Source: Delphinapterus leucas
Taxonomy: Eukaryota; Chordata; Mammalia; Artiodactyla; Monodontidae
Assembly (NCBI RefSeq): GCF_002288925.2
Contig: NW_022098004.1
Span: 11,384,061 to 11,448,060, forward strand
Direction of reading: 5' to 3'
Length of the DNA stretch: 64,000 nt
Shown here: piece by piece, positions 11,694 through 27,996 of the stretch
Layout: each line of letters starts with the position of its first letter
Numbering within the stretch: the stretch's first letter is position 1
The notes under the pieces: model-generated
The model's input: the letters and a program-made list of their open reading frames with translations, nothing else
The model's database searches: none
What the model was told of the DNA's origin: nothing
Program-made: the position numbers and the translations under genes

Positions 11694-12204
11694 TTTCACA
11701 ATATATTTACAAAATTGCAGTGCCCTTAGGTTACCTGGCTCATGTTTTTTCCTCACGTCTGGGCTCTTAAGTGAGTTTTACATGAACGGTTCCTGACACA
11801 TTGAGATTGTTCTCAAAGCTCTTCATCGGAGACTGAGTAGATGTCCTTTCCTAGATGACTACAGACTTTATTTACATCTGGGCTAAACCTCCACTGCGGT
11901 AATCTGAGTGTACTCCCTGGCTCTATGGCCTCAGAAGAGAGAAATGATCCTCAATGGTCATCAATCACCTCTAATATACAAAAGCTACTACTCAGGATGA
12001 GTGAAAATAATCATCCAGCTTCTACTCAAATAAATCATAAAACATATGATTCTAACATATAAAAGTATCCAGATATAGAACCCAGAGTTTAATTTTATAG
12101 TGCATTTTAAATATGAAAAGCAAATTTAATGTACTTTATTGAATACAGGAGTATCTAAATCGAGCTGCTTGGCAAACAGCTGGATCATCTCACCCTGGCT
12201 CCCA
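11694..12204 (+). repeat. Local direct repeat, copy B (unassigned)
   Basis: Diverged partner of 9,609-10,077 in the same orientation, about 2.1 kb apart. It holds the same ordered blocks (atttacaaaat, actttatttacatctgg, atgagtgaaaa). Confidence 0.7.
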
Positions 12205-12262
12205 ACTACTAATGACTACTAACGCCAAAGTTATTGAGTCTTTAAATATTTTAAGTGTAGTA

Positions 12263-12443
12263 GGGAGTTAGAGATGGTTTCCATGTCATCATAGTACAAC
12301 TTATTATTTCTAAAAGTTACCCTCCTTTTCAACACCTGCTAGTAATGTTGATTAATAGTGACAGTAATCCAAAATTATTCCCATGATTCTTCCTAAGTTT
12401 AAGAAATGAGTACTGGAGAAAAGTGAAAGAGGGGAAGAATTTC
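12263..12443 (-). repeat. Local inverted repeat, arm C' (unassigned)
   Basis: Inverted partner of 10,561-10,733, with agatggtttccatgtcatc at 12,271-12,289. It lies directly beside copy B. Confidence 0.7.
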
Positions 12444-12602
12444 CTTTATTTCTGGGTTTCCATCTAAAGTGGCAGTGGATGGTCATATCCTTAAGTCTTT
12501 GGTTGAAAATAGGCAAATTATAACCCCTCCCAAAAAACTGGTCAATGTTTTTTTCTGCTGCCTTAAAAGAAATATTCAGAAATTATAAAACGAAACAAGT
12601 AT

Positions 12603-12729
12603 TTATTTTATTTTATTTTTTTTGGCTGTGCTGCCCCGTGCGGGATCTTAGTTCCCTGACCAGGGATTGAACCCGGGGCCCGGCAGTAAAAGTGCTGAGT
12701 CCGAACCACTGGACTGCCAGGGAAGTCCC
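12603..12729 (-). repeat. CHR/Bov-tA-like tRNA SINE, short older form
   Basis: Reverse complement of a ~120-bp SINE: head gggacttccctggcagtcca, box B ggttcaatccctggtc, 'gggaactaagatcccgcacg', then an A-rich tail. The flanks are similar (gtattta/gtatttta), suggesting a worn target-site duplication. Confidence 0.85.
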
Positions 12730-13149
12730 ACCGTATTTTAATTTATTTTAATTTGGAGGATAATTTGGAACTATTTTATCCCAAGCAACATAGGGTACAT
12801 TATACTCAATTAGATACACAGGAACATTTTGCATAATGATTATCTGTATGCTCACTAACCATAAATTCTGTGAGGGCAGATGCAGTGTCTGCCTTGCTGA
12901 GTGGCATTCTCTGTGTACACAACAGGTGATCACAAAGTATGTGCTAAATGAACAAGGGAGCCAAACAGACTTACAAAAATGAAAAACATAGTTGATAAGT
13001 GTGAGCACATGAGAATGTGCCTTGCAGACCTCCAACTAGATGAGAGGAATTGACCAAGGGCCCCAGCTGCTGGGCTGTGAAATCCATCCTCATACTTGGG
13101 CCAGTGCCTTGCTTCCCATGGGCTGTTCCCAGCCAACAGCTGATCATAG
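12730..13149. other. Intron, nothing firm
   Basis: The 12,860-12,960 part (tctgtgagggcagatgcag) could be a small L2 3' fragment. Otherwise single-copy. Confidence 0.4.
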
Positions 13150-13446
13150 CAGGGACTCTAAGGCAGACCCATCCTTTGGAAACATGGGACTCCTCTGATG
13201 GATGACAGACTCATGGGCTCCCCAAAGACTGTTTAACCTTTGTTGACTGCACAGAAGTCTAGGATGCTTCTGTCTAACTTTCCCTCCCTCTCTCCTTCAC
13301 CTGAAGGCAGAGCTGCATGGCATCTGATGGCTCTCCCAGTCTTGGCAAGCTCTCTCCACACGTTCTCTTTCACAAGTGTCCCCTTAATAAAATCCTCACA
13401 TGGTTAATTTTGTCTTGGCAGTGGCTTCTTGGAGGACCCTGACTAA
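13150..13446 (+). repeat. Probable LTR fragment
   Basis: Ends with 'cccttaataaaatcctcaca' and 'ggcttcttggaggaccctga', like the polyadenylation region and 3' end of old ERVL-type LTRs. Family uncertain. Confidence 0.35.
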
Positions 13447-15366
13447 CATAATAAGAAACTTCAAGACTGAGTAACTCTCTGGAAAACTACTAGTTCCATT
13501 TTAGCATCAAGTTTGCTATAAATTAATATACCATATTACAATATAATAATATAGTACATAACATTTTGTTGTAAATTCATATACCATACCATATGACCAT
13601 AAATTTTTAGTCTCCTTTGAGTTACAAATGATTTGAATGTAATATTAGTCCTTGGTCAAGATCCACACCTTAGGCACGTACCAAATTCTTACTTTTGAAC
13701 TTTAATCTTAATTTTCAGCATGAGTGATATGCATTTTAATAACACTCTGTTCTTGAATGAAAACATTAACATCTTTAACTCCTCATTAATCTGCGATATT
13801 CATCATAAAAAGGGAGACAAATATTTATATAATGAATGCTATTATTCTACTGTTTGAGTAATACAATCCTCCTCATAAAATGCAGATCAGTTTCCCAATT
13901 CTTTTATAATATATTTGACTTATTTCTATTCACACAAAATATTTTCATCAGCAACTCTGGCATTAAATTTGAAGATGTTATTTCTTCAAAAATATGATTT
14001 TATCAACATTATGCATAATTGTTAGAATTTTCTATCTTGCATTTTACATTTTTATGTAAAATGCCTCATCTCAGACCTTGCTAGACTGAGGAGCTCTTGA
14101 AATCGGGATTGGTTATAATTATCTGAGTTTTTAATTACTGTAGTTGAATTTATGTAACTTATACTATGAAACTCACTTGGGATATTCCAATTAAGCTTCC
14201 AAGTATCTAAGTAGTACTTTGCACATATTTTTTGTCTCCACTATAGCATACTGGAAGAGCAATGCAATTGATACTTCCCCTGCTTGTTTGGAGAATAAGA
14301 GCGTACAATACTGGTGCTTATCATAGTACCAGAAAGCCTATAAATATTTACCAACTTAACTATTAACCTTCTCAAGGGCCGATATTTTGATCATTCACCC
14401 ACAGGTCTGATCAAACATTCTCAAGATTCGGAGATTATGTACAGGGAATGCAAGAAATGGTATATCAAGGTATAAGTAACTGAAAAGGTCAAAAAAATAA
14501 AAGATTCCATTCATTATCTTGGACAAAATATTCGAGGTTAGGGTCAAATATCAAACTAGGAAGGAAAACCAGACTACAGAAAGTCTCCCACCCCCACTTT
14601 TATGACTAAAAAGAAAATCCCTTTTAAAATGTACTGCCCCTCTTTCCGTTTAGTCCTTGCTGGCAAGTATAAAAAAAAGCGCACATATTTTGATGTTAAA
14701 ATGGCAAGAGTATGTTTCTACTTCAGTGCTATTATCAGAAGTAACTAGTGGATAGAAATAAGAATTATAAGGCATTTAGATAGACACTGGGTTATAAGTC
14801 ATTGGGTTCTAGCAGGAGTGGCTGGCCACTGCATCTCAACAAGGCAAACAGGATCCAGGCCACAACCTAAAGCAAATTCACTAAGCAGCAGAAAAGCAAT
14901 TGCTTCCTCCTCCATCTTCTTTTAGATCTAATCCTAGTTTTATCATTAGATGATGGTTTATATATTTGGCAGCTGACTGATACACAGTCTGTTATTTCTA
15001 CTTTTATTTGATATTCTTGAAGTGTGAGGGCAATACCGTGTTTCATTATGCTGGACTGACAGCGTGGCACACGCCAGAGTGGCATTACTATCAAAGTAGC
15101 ATGCTTGCTCATCTTGCACAATGTCCCTACTCACGATTACATATACCCTTGAGAAAGTACAGCTTCTGCCTTGATTATCATTCACTTCAGAAATGAAATT
15201 ATGCAAGAGATTTCTTTTGGCATGATGAATTTGCATGTGGCGTGTGTGTATGTGTGTCTGTGTGTGTCTGTGTCTGTGTGTGTGTGTGTCTGTGTGTCTG
15301 GCATATGACTCTTCTGGTCCATGTTTATGCATCATGATTAGGCGAAAGGCCATTCCTTTTACTTAC
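13447..15366. other. Intron, AT-rich, with TG/TCTG microsatellite
   Basis: Mostly single-copy AT-rich sequence. A TG/TCTG simple repeat occupies about 15,240-15,300, close to the 88-nt exon. Confidence 0.6.
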
Positions 15367-15454
15367 CTAGAATCCTGCCCAGTACAAGGGATCTGACCGC
15401 ACTGAGTTCTGTACCTGATGCAAGGTGGACTTGTCTCCTCGCTTTCTCATCAAT
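15367..15454 (-). CDS. CNTNAP4: CNTNAP4 exon, laminin-G domain 4, third part
   Basis: This 88-nt exon is too short to show as a long open frame. It encodes codons 491-520 (IDEKARRQVHLASGTE followed by SAVRSLVLGRIL). The acceptor is ttttatag|ATTGAT and the donor is CTAG|gtaagt. It enters in phase 0 and leaves in phase 1, the complement of the exon before it. The VHLSSGTEF..SLVLGRIL pattern is conserved in the CNTNAP3/4 branch. Confidence 0.93.
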
Positions 15455-19664
<4,210 letters not shown>

Positions 19665-20429
19665 CTAGGTGTTTTGTTCAGGATTTTAAGACCACACAAA
19701 ACTGAGGCCTCACAGAGGGCGGCCAAAATCATGGCCTTAACAGAGAACCACTGGAGTCTGAAGAGCCAATATACTTTTAGAAGCACGATTTGTGACAAAA
19801 TAGTAGAAGAATTCAAAAAGATAAAACATTGATTCATGTTTTTTTTCCCCAAAGGTTGAATTTGTTATAGATTTGTTTTCTAAAAGAGTTCTATTAAACT
19901 TTAAATTGGAGACTTTTTTTAATCAGTCTCTTTATTTTAAAGAACTTAAAGTCTCTTTCATTCAAAATAACAGTGATATGCATTGATATTCTTATGTAGA
20001 AACTAACCTTTTTCTTGCAATTTTAAATAAGCATATATTTGTGGGTAAGTGTGGTTCGTCCTTCACATTGAAACCTGATCCTGATGCCGGGACAGTTTTA
20101 ATTTAGTGAGAACTATGAAGGAATCCCTGAGTTTTTCTAACTTGACTGTGCGTTGATATGATCTTTTGGTTGTTATCTTTTCATCAAAAACACACAGCAT
20201 CAGTTTGAGCACCAGAGTATTTGCTTCTGTCAGGCATATTTCCCAGTGAATTTTTTTTAAGTGTTGGACCAATGTTCATTGTTAGAGATTCTCAACGAAA
20301 TCAGGAAAGGGGATTAATGAGGACACACAGTGGTGTAACATTTATTGAATAATATATAACAACATGTATTTACCAAGTCACCCTTGAAGGGGTTTACAGT
20401 GTTTGGGTAGAATCAGACCCTGCTATTCT

Positions 20430-20560
20430 AAGGCAGAGGTTCTCAAACGTTAAGGAATATGAGTACTACATGGCAAGGCTTCTTAAAATACAGGGTCAGG
20501 AGCTTGTCCCAAGAAATACTGATTGTGTGGACCAGAAAAAAAGGCTGTGAATCTAAACGG
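20430..20560 (+). repeat. MER5-like hAT fragment
   Basis: 'cagaggttctcaaacgttaa' and 'cttcttaaaatacag' match the head of MER5A-type non-autonomous hAT elements. The right end is lost. Confidence 0.5.
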
Positions 20561-22312
20561 TCAACAAGCACACAGGTGAACCTGATGCAGACAGTCACTT
20601 AAAGCACTATCTTAATGGGAATGTAAGCTCTGGGTGCACTTGCACATACACTGGTGCCCAGGAATACCATACATTAATGCTCAGAATTTGAAGGAGGAAA
20701 ATAGTGTCCTAGTCTAAATAATCTGGGCGGTTTACCCAGAGACAGTTAGGTGGCCTTGGGGCCTCTCAAAAGGAGCTTCATCTTTGAACAGACGATGTTG
20801 CCTCACCTCCAGGATCCTACACCTGCTCTGTACCTGTACTCTCTTCCCAGAATGTGTTAACTCTCCCTACACGCCCACCCCCAACTTCATTTAGCTAGTT
20901 CCTAATCTAGCCTCATTTAACTAAGGTCTCCTATTCTCAGAGATTCAACAGGTTTTTTGGTTTTGGTTTTTTGTTTATTTTTTGGTATTTCAGAACCAAA
21001 ATTTGGCCAGAAAGACCCTAAATAAGTACGTCTTTGTCATCATCTAGAAAGCTTTACTTTTGTACAGTGTTCCTTGTATATTATCAGTGTATCTCCAGCA
21101 AAATACACATTCAATAAGGGCTATTTCAATCACACTATATCCCCAGAACAAAGAACAGTGCCTGACACATAATAGCTGTGCAACTATTATAATTATCTAT
21201 AATTATAATTATGTATAATTATAACTAATTATCAATTAATATTGATAATAATTATTACTTCTCAATGAATTTACTGTTAGTAAATAATTAACACACTCAT
21301 TCACTAAACCAACTGTACCTTAGGAGTAGTAGATGGGAGCTTGGTGCTTCAAAAGTTGAAGAGAGGTACAGCCTTTCCTCACAGGGATGTTTGGGTCCCT
21401 GGGACTGAGATTGTCGATAAAACTCAATAAATATTTCTGAATCAATTAATTCTATGTTTTTGGATAATGAAACACCATGAAAAGGACAATAAAAGAATTT
21501 CTGAGAATTCTGAACTCATGGTACTAATGCTACTTAGTCTTATATTTCAAATGACTGTATTTAAATATCTGTATTCAAATGGCTTCAGTTGACATAATTT
21601 GTGTCTTTTCAATGAAGAATATGAAAGTCTTAAGGGTGTGGGTCATATTTTCTATTTATAAATCCTGATGAAGTATGGTACGGAGCCAGACATCTTACAA
21701 TTCCAGTTTATGTGGGCAAGGAAGAGAAGGACTTGCTTTTATCCCAGAGTTTCAGAATTGCTGACACAATTGTTTCATCCGTCCTACATTTACTCAATCT
21801 CCTGCCATCCTTGAAGTCTCTCTTCTCCCCTTACCTCGAGGACATCTTTTCTCTTCCTTCCACATCAAAGCTGCTGCTAACTCAACTCAGTAAGAAAGTC
21901 TAGGGCTCAGTCAAGTCTGTGACAGAGATTCTTTCGGCATCCTTGCTGGAGTTTTCTTTCCTGGGAAAGGAAGGCAGCCTGCAGCCTTGGTTTTAGCTTT
22001 GGCCCAGGCACTCTTTGGAGGAGGGCCAGATACAGTGAAATCTGGATTAGAGGTGTGTTCCTGGTGTATTTCATGGACTTCGTGTTACAGTATTTTAAAT
22101 CACAGTGTAGAGTTTATAGTATACAGTAACATTAAATCATGGCCTGTTATGCATTTGTCACTCTGAAACATCTACAGTCTCTCTGATTTAGGGGTTTGTC
22201 TCATTCTACCAGTGACATAATAATAACTAAATAACCCAGAGTCCAACAACTGAATAATCCATTTTCACTGGTTCCAATTCATTCATTCTTGTTTGTTTTC
22301 TGCTGTTTTGTT
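20561..22312. other. Intron, mostly single-copy, AT-rich tract
   Basis: About 21,080-21,190 looks like a worn L2 3' end (ccagaacaaagaacagtgcc). An ATAATT-rich tract runs 21,175-21,260. No gene. Confidence 0.5.
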
Positions 22313-22450
22313 TCAGATGACGAGGAACTAGAGGCATAGAAAAGTCCAGGGACTAGCCCATGGGCATAGCTGAGAAATTTTAGAATTAACACGTTTAGTC
22401 AGAGGCAGAGTTAAGACTAAAACCTACAGTTGGCCTTTCGCTACAAGGCC
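22313..22450 (-). repeat. MIR fragment, antisense
   Basis: 'gatgacgaggaactagaggc' followed by an old 'agtccagggactagccca' and 'gaggcagagttaagactaaa' is antisense MIR. Confidence 0.55.
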
Positions 22451-24479
22451 GCCCCTTTCCTCTCCATATAAGAATATGGTCAAAGAAGAAAACTTCCATT
22501 TTCTTCTCCTCAGACCACTTTTGGTTTGAATGGCATTTCAGTTCTGCAAGCTTTATTTAGCAGCTCTTTGCTGGACACTGTCTGACATTGGAGGTACAGA
22601 GTTATATGCAACTAATCGTGGTCTCAGAGATCTCACAGTCTAGTAATGGATTTAGACAGAGAGACGTGAGCACAACATGGTGTCAGTGGCAGAAATAGAT
22701 ACCCCGTGGAGAGGAAAGTCAGAGGATGGGGATATTAACAGGTGAAAATACACATGTAGACATGTGAAATACATGCCTAAAGAGCATTCGTAATAGTGAG
22801 ACGAAAATCAACAGTTTTGTAAACAGGACTTCTTAATTCCATACTTTTAAAGAGTTAATGGTTGCCTAATCAAACAGTTTTAAACTACATTTTTAAATTA
22901 CCCAAAAAATGTAATGTCTAATTAGATATAAACATTTGCAGCACACATGTATTGAGGATTTTTACTTTACCATTAGGTTTCAAGTTAATAACCTTTTATT
23001 TTAAGATGTAACTGTTCAGGAAAACATGACTAATGTAAATAGGATTGGGCCTGAAAGCTTAATTAAAGATTCCAATGACTTTTCTGGGTTAGAGTATGTC
23101 CAATTAAAATGAGTTGCAGTTTGATTAATTGATTCTGGAGGTTTCTGCTGAGTTATTGTGTTTGGAACTGTCTTCCAATTAATTTTCTATCAATTTACCT
23201 GCCATACTATATCAGATATAATGGATTCCGTAACTTCACAAACACTGAGTATTCTGTGAAATAAATACCCAACATTTCTACGTGGATGAATATAACTGAA
23301 TCTGTTCCCTTACATAACAGTATTGGGATACTGCACCTAAATAAGTGTGCAAGGTGCTGCGTAGAGACTGAGCCCAATCCCTTTATCACATTCCACACTC
23401 TCAGGAAGTTAGACTAAGTGACAGATGCTACTGTCACAGAGTACAAGCTGGCTCTTTCCTATGCCAATTTTCCACTACTTTTGTGGCAGGAAGACCTTTC
23501 ATTTTTTAATGGCAAATTATTTATGTGCTGTGCTTGAATATTACTGAGGATTAACTGGGAACAACTGTGTAATTTGCCCAGGGGCCTTAGAGGAAAAAAG
23601 AAATCAAGATCCCCACACTTCTCTTCAAAATCCAAAGTTACAGAAGCTTGTCAGAGTACAGGGGTTCTCTCTGACCAGGGTGCTGTGCAGAGAAAGGCAG
23701 GGAAGGCCCTGATCATGGGTCACCTGGGGGCAGGGAAATGACTGGGCATGAGGGCTGGGCCACGACCAAGTCAGGGGACTGACGGGAAAAGCGGTCCTCT
23801 GTACGTCACGCGTTCCTGTCCTTCCCAGCCATCCCCTAGGTCTGGGGAAGATGCAGCCCTGCAGCAATGATGGTATCAGTCAGTGTAGAAAGCTGTGAGC
23901 CTGGAAGCCCAGCTATAATTTTGCCATGGAATGTTCCTCACTGAGCAAAGCCCTGGGCGGGCTGGGAAGAGGAGGACTGTTTTCCCTCACGTTTAAAGAA
24001 CGATCATGGTTGAAAGAGGCAGGCGGTGTAAGCAACCGTGTCACAGGCAGAAAATTCAGTCACTTTTCCCTGAACCAGAGTCAGTGGTGAGCACACGTCC
24101 CAGTGGTAGTGGCAGCAGGGAAAGATGGGCCTACTCAGACTTAAGGCCACAGCACTGTCTGCTTTGGCCATACTAAGGTCTATTTCAAAGAAATGAATGT
24201 TGGTGGTATTAGTCATATTCTCTGATTTCAAGAGGTCCCATCTGAATTCTGATTTTAGTCAACAGTCACTCAGACACAGAAAAGTACACTGGGAGCTTCT
24301 TTGGCTAATCATGAAAAAGACATCTCAAGGAGGGGAGAAGAAAATAATTGAAATAAATGATATGATTACATTAAAGAGAAATGTGACTTTTATTGCACTG
24401 CACTTTGGTAATGAGGGAACATATTTACGACTACAAAAGAAAATTAGTCTGTAATAAAAATTATTCAAACATAAAGTTG
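22451..24479. other. Intron with TAAT-rich and GC-rich patches
   Basis: 22,845-23,200 is dense in TAAT/ATTA cores. 23,640-23,980 is GC-rich with a CRE-like site. No gene or clear repeat. Confidence 0.5.
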
Positions 24480-25000
24480 TTTGGCATGCTCTTCCTGTAA
24501 CTATATTTTAGCCTATCAAAAACAAACCGAAAGCAAAAAGAAAAAAATCTAGAATATATTATAATTGAGAACTTCTGCTCATCAAAACACACCATTACCA
24601 AATGTGAAAATGCAATCCACAGAGAAAAAGGAAAATATCTGTAGTGAATTTACCTGAAAAGGACTCATCCAAAATATATAAAGAATTCTACAATTTGTTT
24701 TTAAAAGAGGACAACCCTGTAAAAATGGGCAAGAGATCCGAAGAGCCACTTCATAAAGGACGCTGCCCAAATGGCCAACAGAGATTTGGTAGAGTCCCCT
24801 GATGCTTGGCATACGCTCATTCCTGTGACCCAATAACTCCATCCCACGTACACACCCCACAGATATAAAAGCATATGTTCACCAAAAGACCAGCACAACG
24901 ATGTGTTTGTAATATGCAACTTTGAAAGTATACAAATGCCCATCAACAGTAAATAAATATCTCTGTACTGGCACTGCCAGTGTCCCAAAAGCTCCCCAGG
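24480..25000 (+). mobile_element. Old LINE-1 fragment, sense (ORF2 end)
   Basis: 'gagaacttctgctcatcaaa', 'tcatccaaaatatataaaga' and 'aaatgggcaagagatccgaa' follow the order of the L1 ORF2 3' region. Many stops. Inactive. Confidence 0.65.
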
Positions 25001-27454
25001 CCATATGAGTGTGTAAGTAGGTTGAAAACCAGCTTTCAGAGCTTCAGTATGCTTAGAGTTCAGCATTAACCTTTGAGTATGGCATTTAGAGATTGTTTGC
25101 TCTTGATACTTAATAAATATTTGTAGATTTGATGCAGTTCAAACGCAATGTAAATGACTTGTGAGTCTACGTCAGGAGTCCCTACTTCTCCTTCGGGCCC
25201 TGGTCCCAAAGTATCGAAATGAAGTTTGCCCCGTTTAATAACCTGTCAGTGAAAAATTTAGGCTGCAAACAAAAATTTTAGAGCTGGTTGAATGAAAATC
25301 AATTCAAGGCTAATTTAAGACGCTTCTAAGAAAAATGCTGAGTTTACAAGCCCAAACAGAAAATGACCACTGTCACAATTCAGCTTAAAAAAATGATTGA
25401 TTCTTTTCTCTGCCTCATTTCCGTGGTTGGAGCATGTCTGTGGGTGTAAAATCACAGCAGTGACTCTCAACATTGAGTCCTCAGTGTTTACAAGGTCAAG
25501 GGCATATGTTCATCACACCAATCAGCGTCATGTTGCTAAACTTCTTTTTGAAGGTAGGGAACAGCACCTCTGAATAGGACTGTTTAACTAAGATATGTCA
25601 TAAATCACACACATACAAAAAAGGACAAAGCGAGAGAACGTGAAAAGGTTGGTAAAGACCCAGTGCCATAATTTAGAACAAGAATAGAGAAAGATGGGCT
25701 ACAAATAGGAGGGGAATCATCACTTTTACACCGAAAAGCAATGTAATGGTTGAGATTATTCGGGGGAAGGGAAGATGTTCATTGCATTGTCGCTACTGTT
25801 CCTCATCTGACTATCACACTACATTAACATTAACTTTTTCATACAGGGATTTCTGTTCATTATTTTATTACTCCTTCACTTCGCATGCCATCCTACAGTT
25901 TCGATTAGTTGAAGACAGCTGTGCCAATATTGGGAACTGCAGGGATTGTTAAAGTCCTTCTGTTATAATTCTGTGGTGTAGGCTAACACCAGCTGAATCT
26001 CCGAAACTACCTATCACTTCCTTATTCCTATTTCAGCTGCCATATAATTGTTGCCCAGCTGAATCACGTTTTTAGTCGTGCTTTCTATTTATTTTTACTG
26101 ATTTTGTTCAGAAGTTAAAGCATTAGTCTTGCCTCGGAGTTTCGCTCTGAGATGTGAACACACTTTATGATTGGTCTTTAGGGGAGAGAGTGAAGCAAGC
26201 AATGGAGAAAAGCACACTGGATTCTTTCATGTTATCCTCTTGCAGCAGTCACTTCTGAGAGACCGCCAAAAACTCTAATCTCAAAAAAAAGGAACATCGA
26301 CAAATATCATCAACATAGGTCTGGCTGTGGTAGCACAGGGAGCTGGACAAAATAATTTAATTCAAAATTAACATACATTCAAATATCTGTACCCTACTTG
26401 TAGGTAAAAGAGTTAAAGATAGTATCTCAAACAAACAAATTTCTACATTACCGAAATTTCTACTGTTTCATATTTGTAGTGCTATAAAATGACTTCATTT
26501 AGTATTTGAAATATTCCACAACAGGTTTAATGTTTTGTGCTACATCTGTTTACAAACAAGAAGGTGAATTTTTGGTAAAAGCTGCTAAATGCTGGGGTAA
26601 TAACATAATCTAACTTTGACGGACTGATACTAACTTGGTCTTTCAGTTTTGCCCTGCAGTTATAAAAACTGTGTTTCCACAGAATTTAAAACGTCATCGT
26701 CATCATTATGTGTCTGAATTTACACATTTTTATTAGGGAAAAGAAAGTGACGCTGAAAACTGTAGACTTACTCTTTGCAATTATATCTATCTCATTCTTT
26801 TGTCCTGATACCCAAATACAAATGATAGTCGTTATGCACGGTTGAAAATACTGATCAGTCATAATTATTTTTTAATATGGATGGGTGAACTACAAATTAA
26901 GCTCTTGAACCTGTAAGTAAGGGAAATGAAATTGCCCTTTAAAATTTTAACCAGAAAATCACTTATATTGGATTAAAGCGGAGCCAGTCACCCAAGGATC
27001 ACTGGCTCTGAGAGCAGACTTAACTCCAGCACTTTGAAGGTATTAACACAGGGGCAAACAGTTTCTAAGACAACGTCCTTCTACATGTGACGCGCTGACA
27101 CAGAACATATGAACAAAGCAGCCAGATTTCCTCGTGAGAGTGTCATTATGGGGCGGGTGGAACCTCATTGAAGGAGGTGGGATATTTTCTCTGGACTATG
27201 AAGAAAAACCAGGGGTCTTTTCCAGCCTGGCACAAGTGTGGTCTGTATTGTATATGTGGGACCAGGGAACAGCTTTAATCATGCTACAAGTTAGGATTAA
27301 GGAAGAAAACAAGAAAAGTTAACTTCAGGTGAAATTAAAGACTGAGAAATGATGTGAGTAACGCAAAGACCTTGCCAAAGGTTATTAGCAGGAGTAAAAA
27401 GAGTGAAACACTAACAGCGATAACCGACGCACTAGCAAGTGGTGTGCATCTCCA
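25001..27454. other. Intron, single-copy, nothing recognised
   Basis: No coding similarity, repeat family or RNA gene seen. Open frames are short and isolated. Confidence 0.5.
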
Positions 27455-27945
27455 TGTAAAATATGTCCCAACTCTCTTTATCACCATTTCCCCTTTAGCC
27501 CATGCCACCACGATCTCTCATGGGGACTGATGCCGTGGCCTGCTTCTACCCTTTCCTTCCATCCATTTTCCTCACAGCAGTAAGAGAGAACGTGGAAAAC
27601 GTAAATTAGACCATGCCACTCGTCTGATGCTTTAGAACAAAATCCAAATTCCTCACCATGGCCTTTGCGCCATCCTCCTCTCACACCAATTCTCTCCTCA
27701 GCCACCACGACTTACTCCTTAACTCCTGAGAAGTTCATTCCCAAGGCCTGGAATTCTCTTCCTTCGGATATTCCCAGGGTTCCCTCTTCTGCTTCATCTG
27801 GCCTCTGTTCCAATGTAAGGTCCTCAGAGAGGACTTCCATGAGCACCCTACTTGACATAGAAGCCCCCCAAACCAAATTGTTGCCTGATGCCTTACTTCA
27901 CTTTTTACTTTATTGTATTTATCATTACCTGAAACTTTATATACA
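27455..27945 (+). mobile_element. L2 LINE 3' fragment, sense
   Basis: Holds the L2 order: 'caaaatccaaattcctcacc', 'ccaaggcctggaattctctt', 'cctcagagaggacttccatg', then a 'tttactttattgtatttatc' end. The open frame at 27,665-28,000 is a by-product. A CA/TATG simple repeat follows to 27,996. Confidence 0.65.
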
Positions 27946-27996
27946 TACACACACACATACAGACATATGTGTGTATGCATGCCTGTGTGTGTATAT

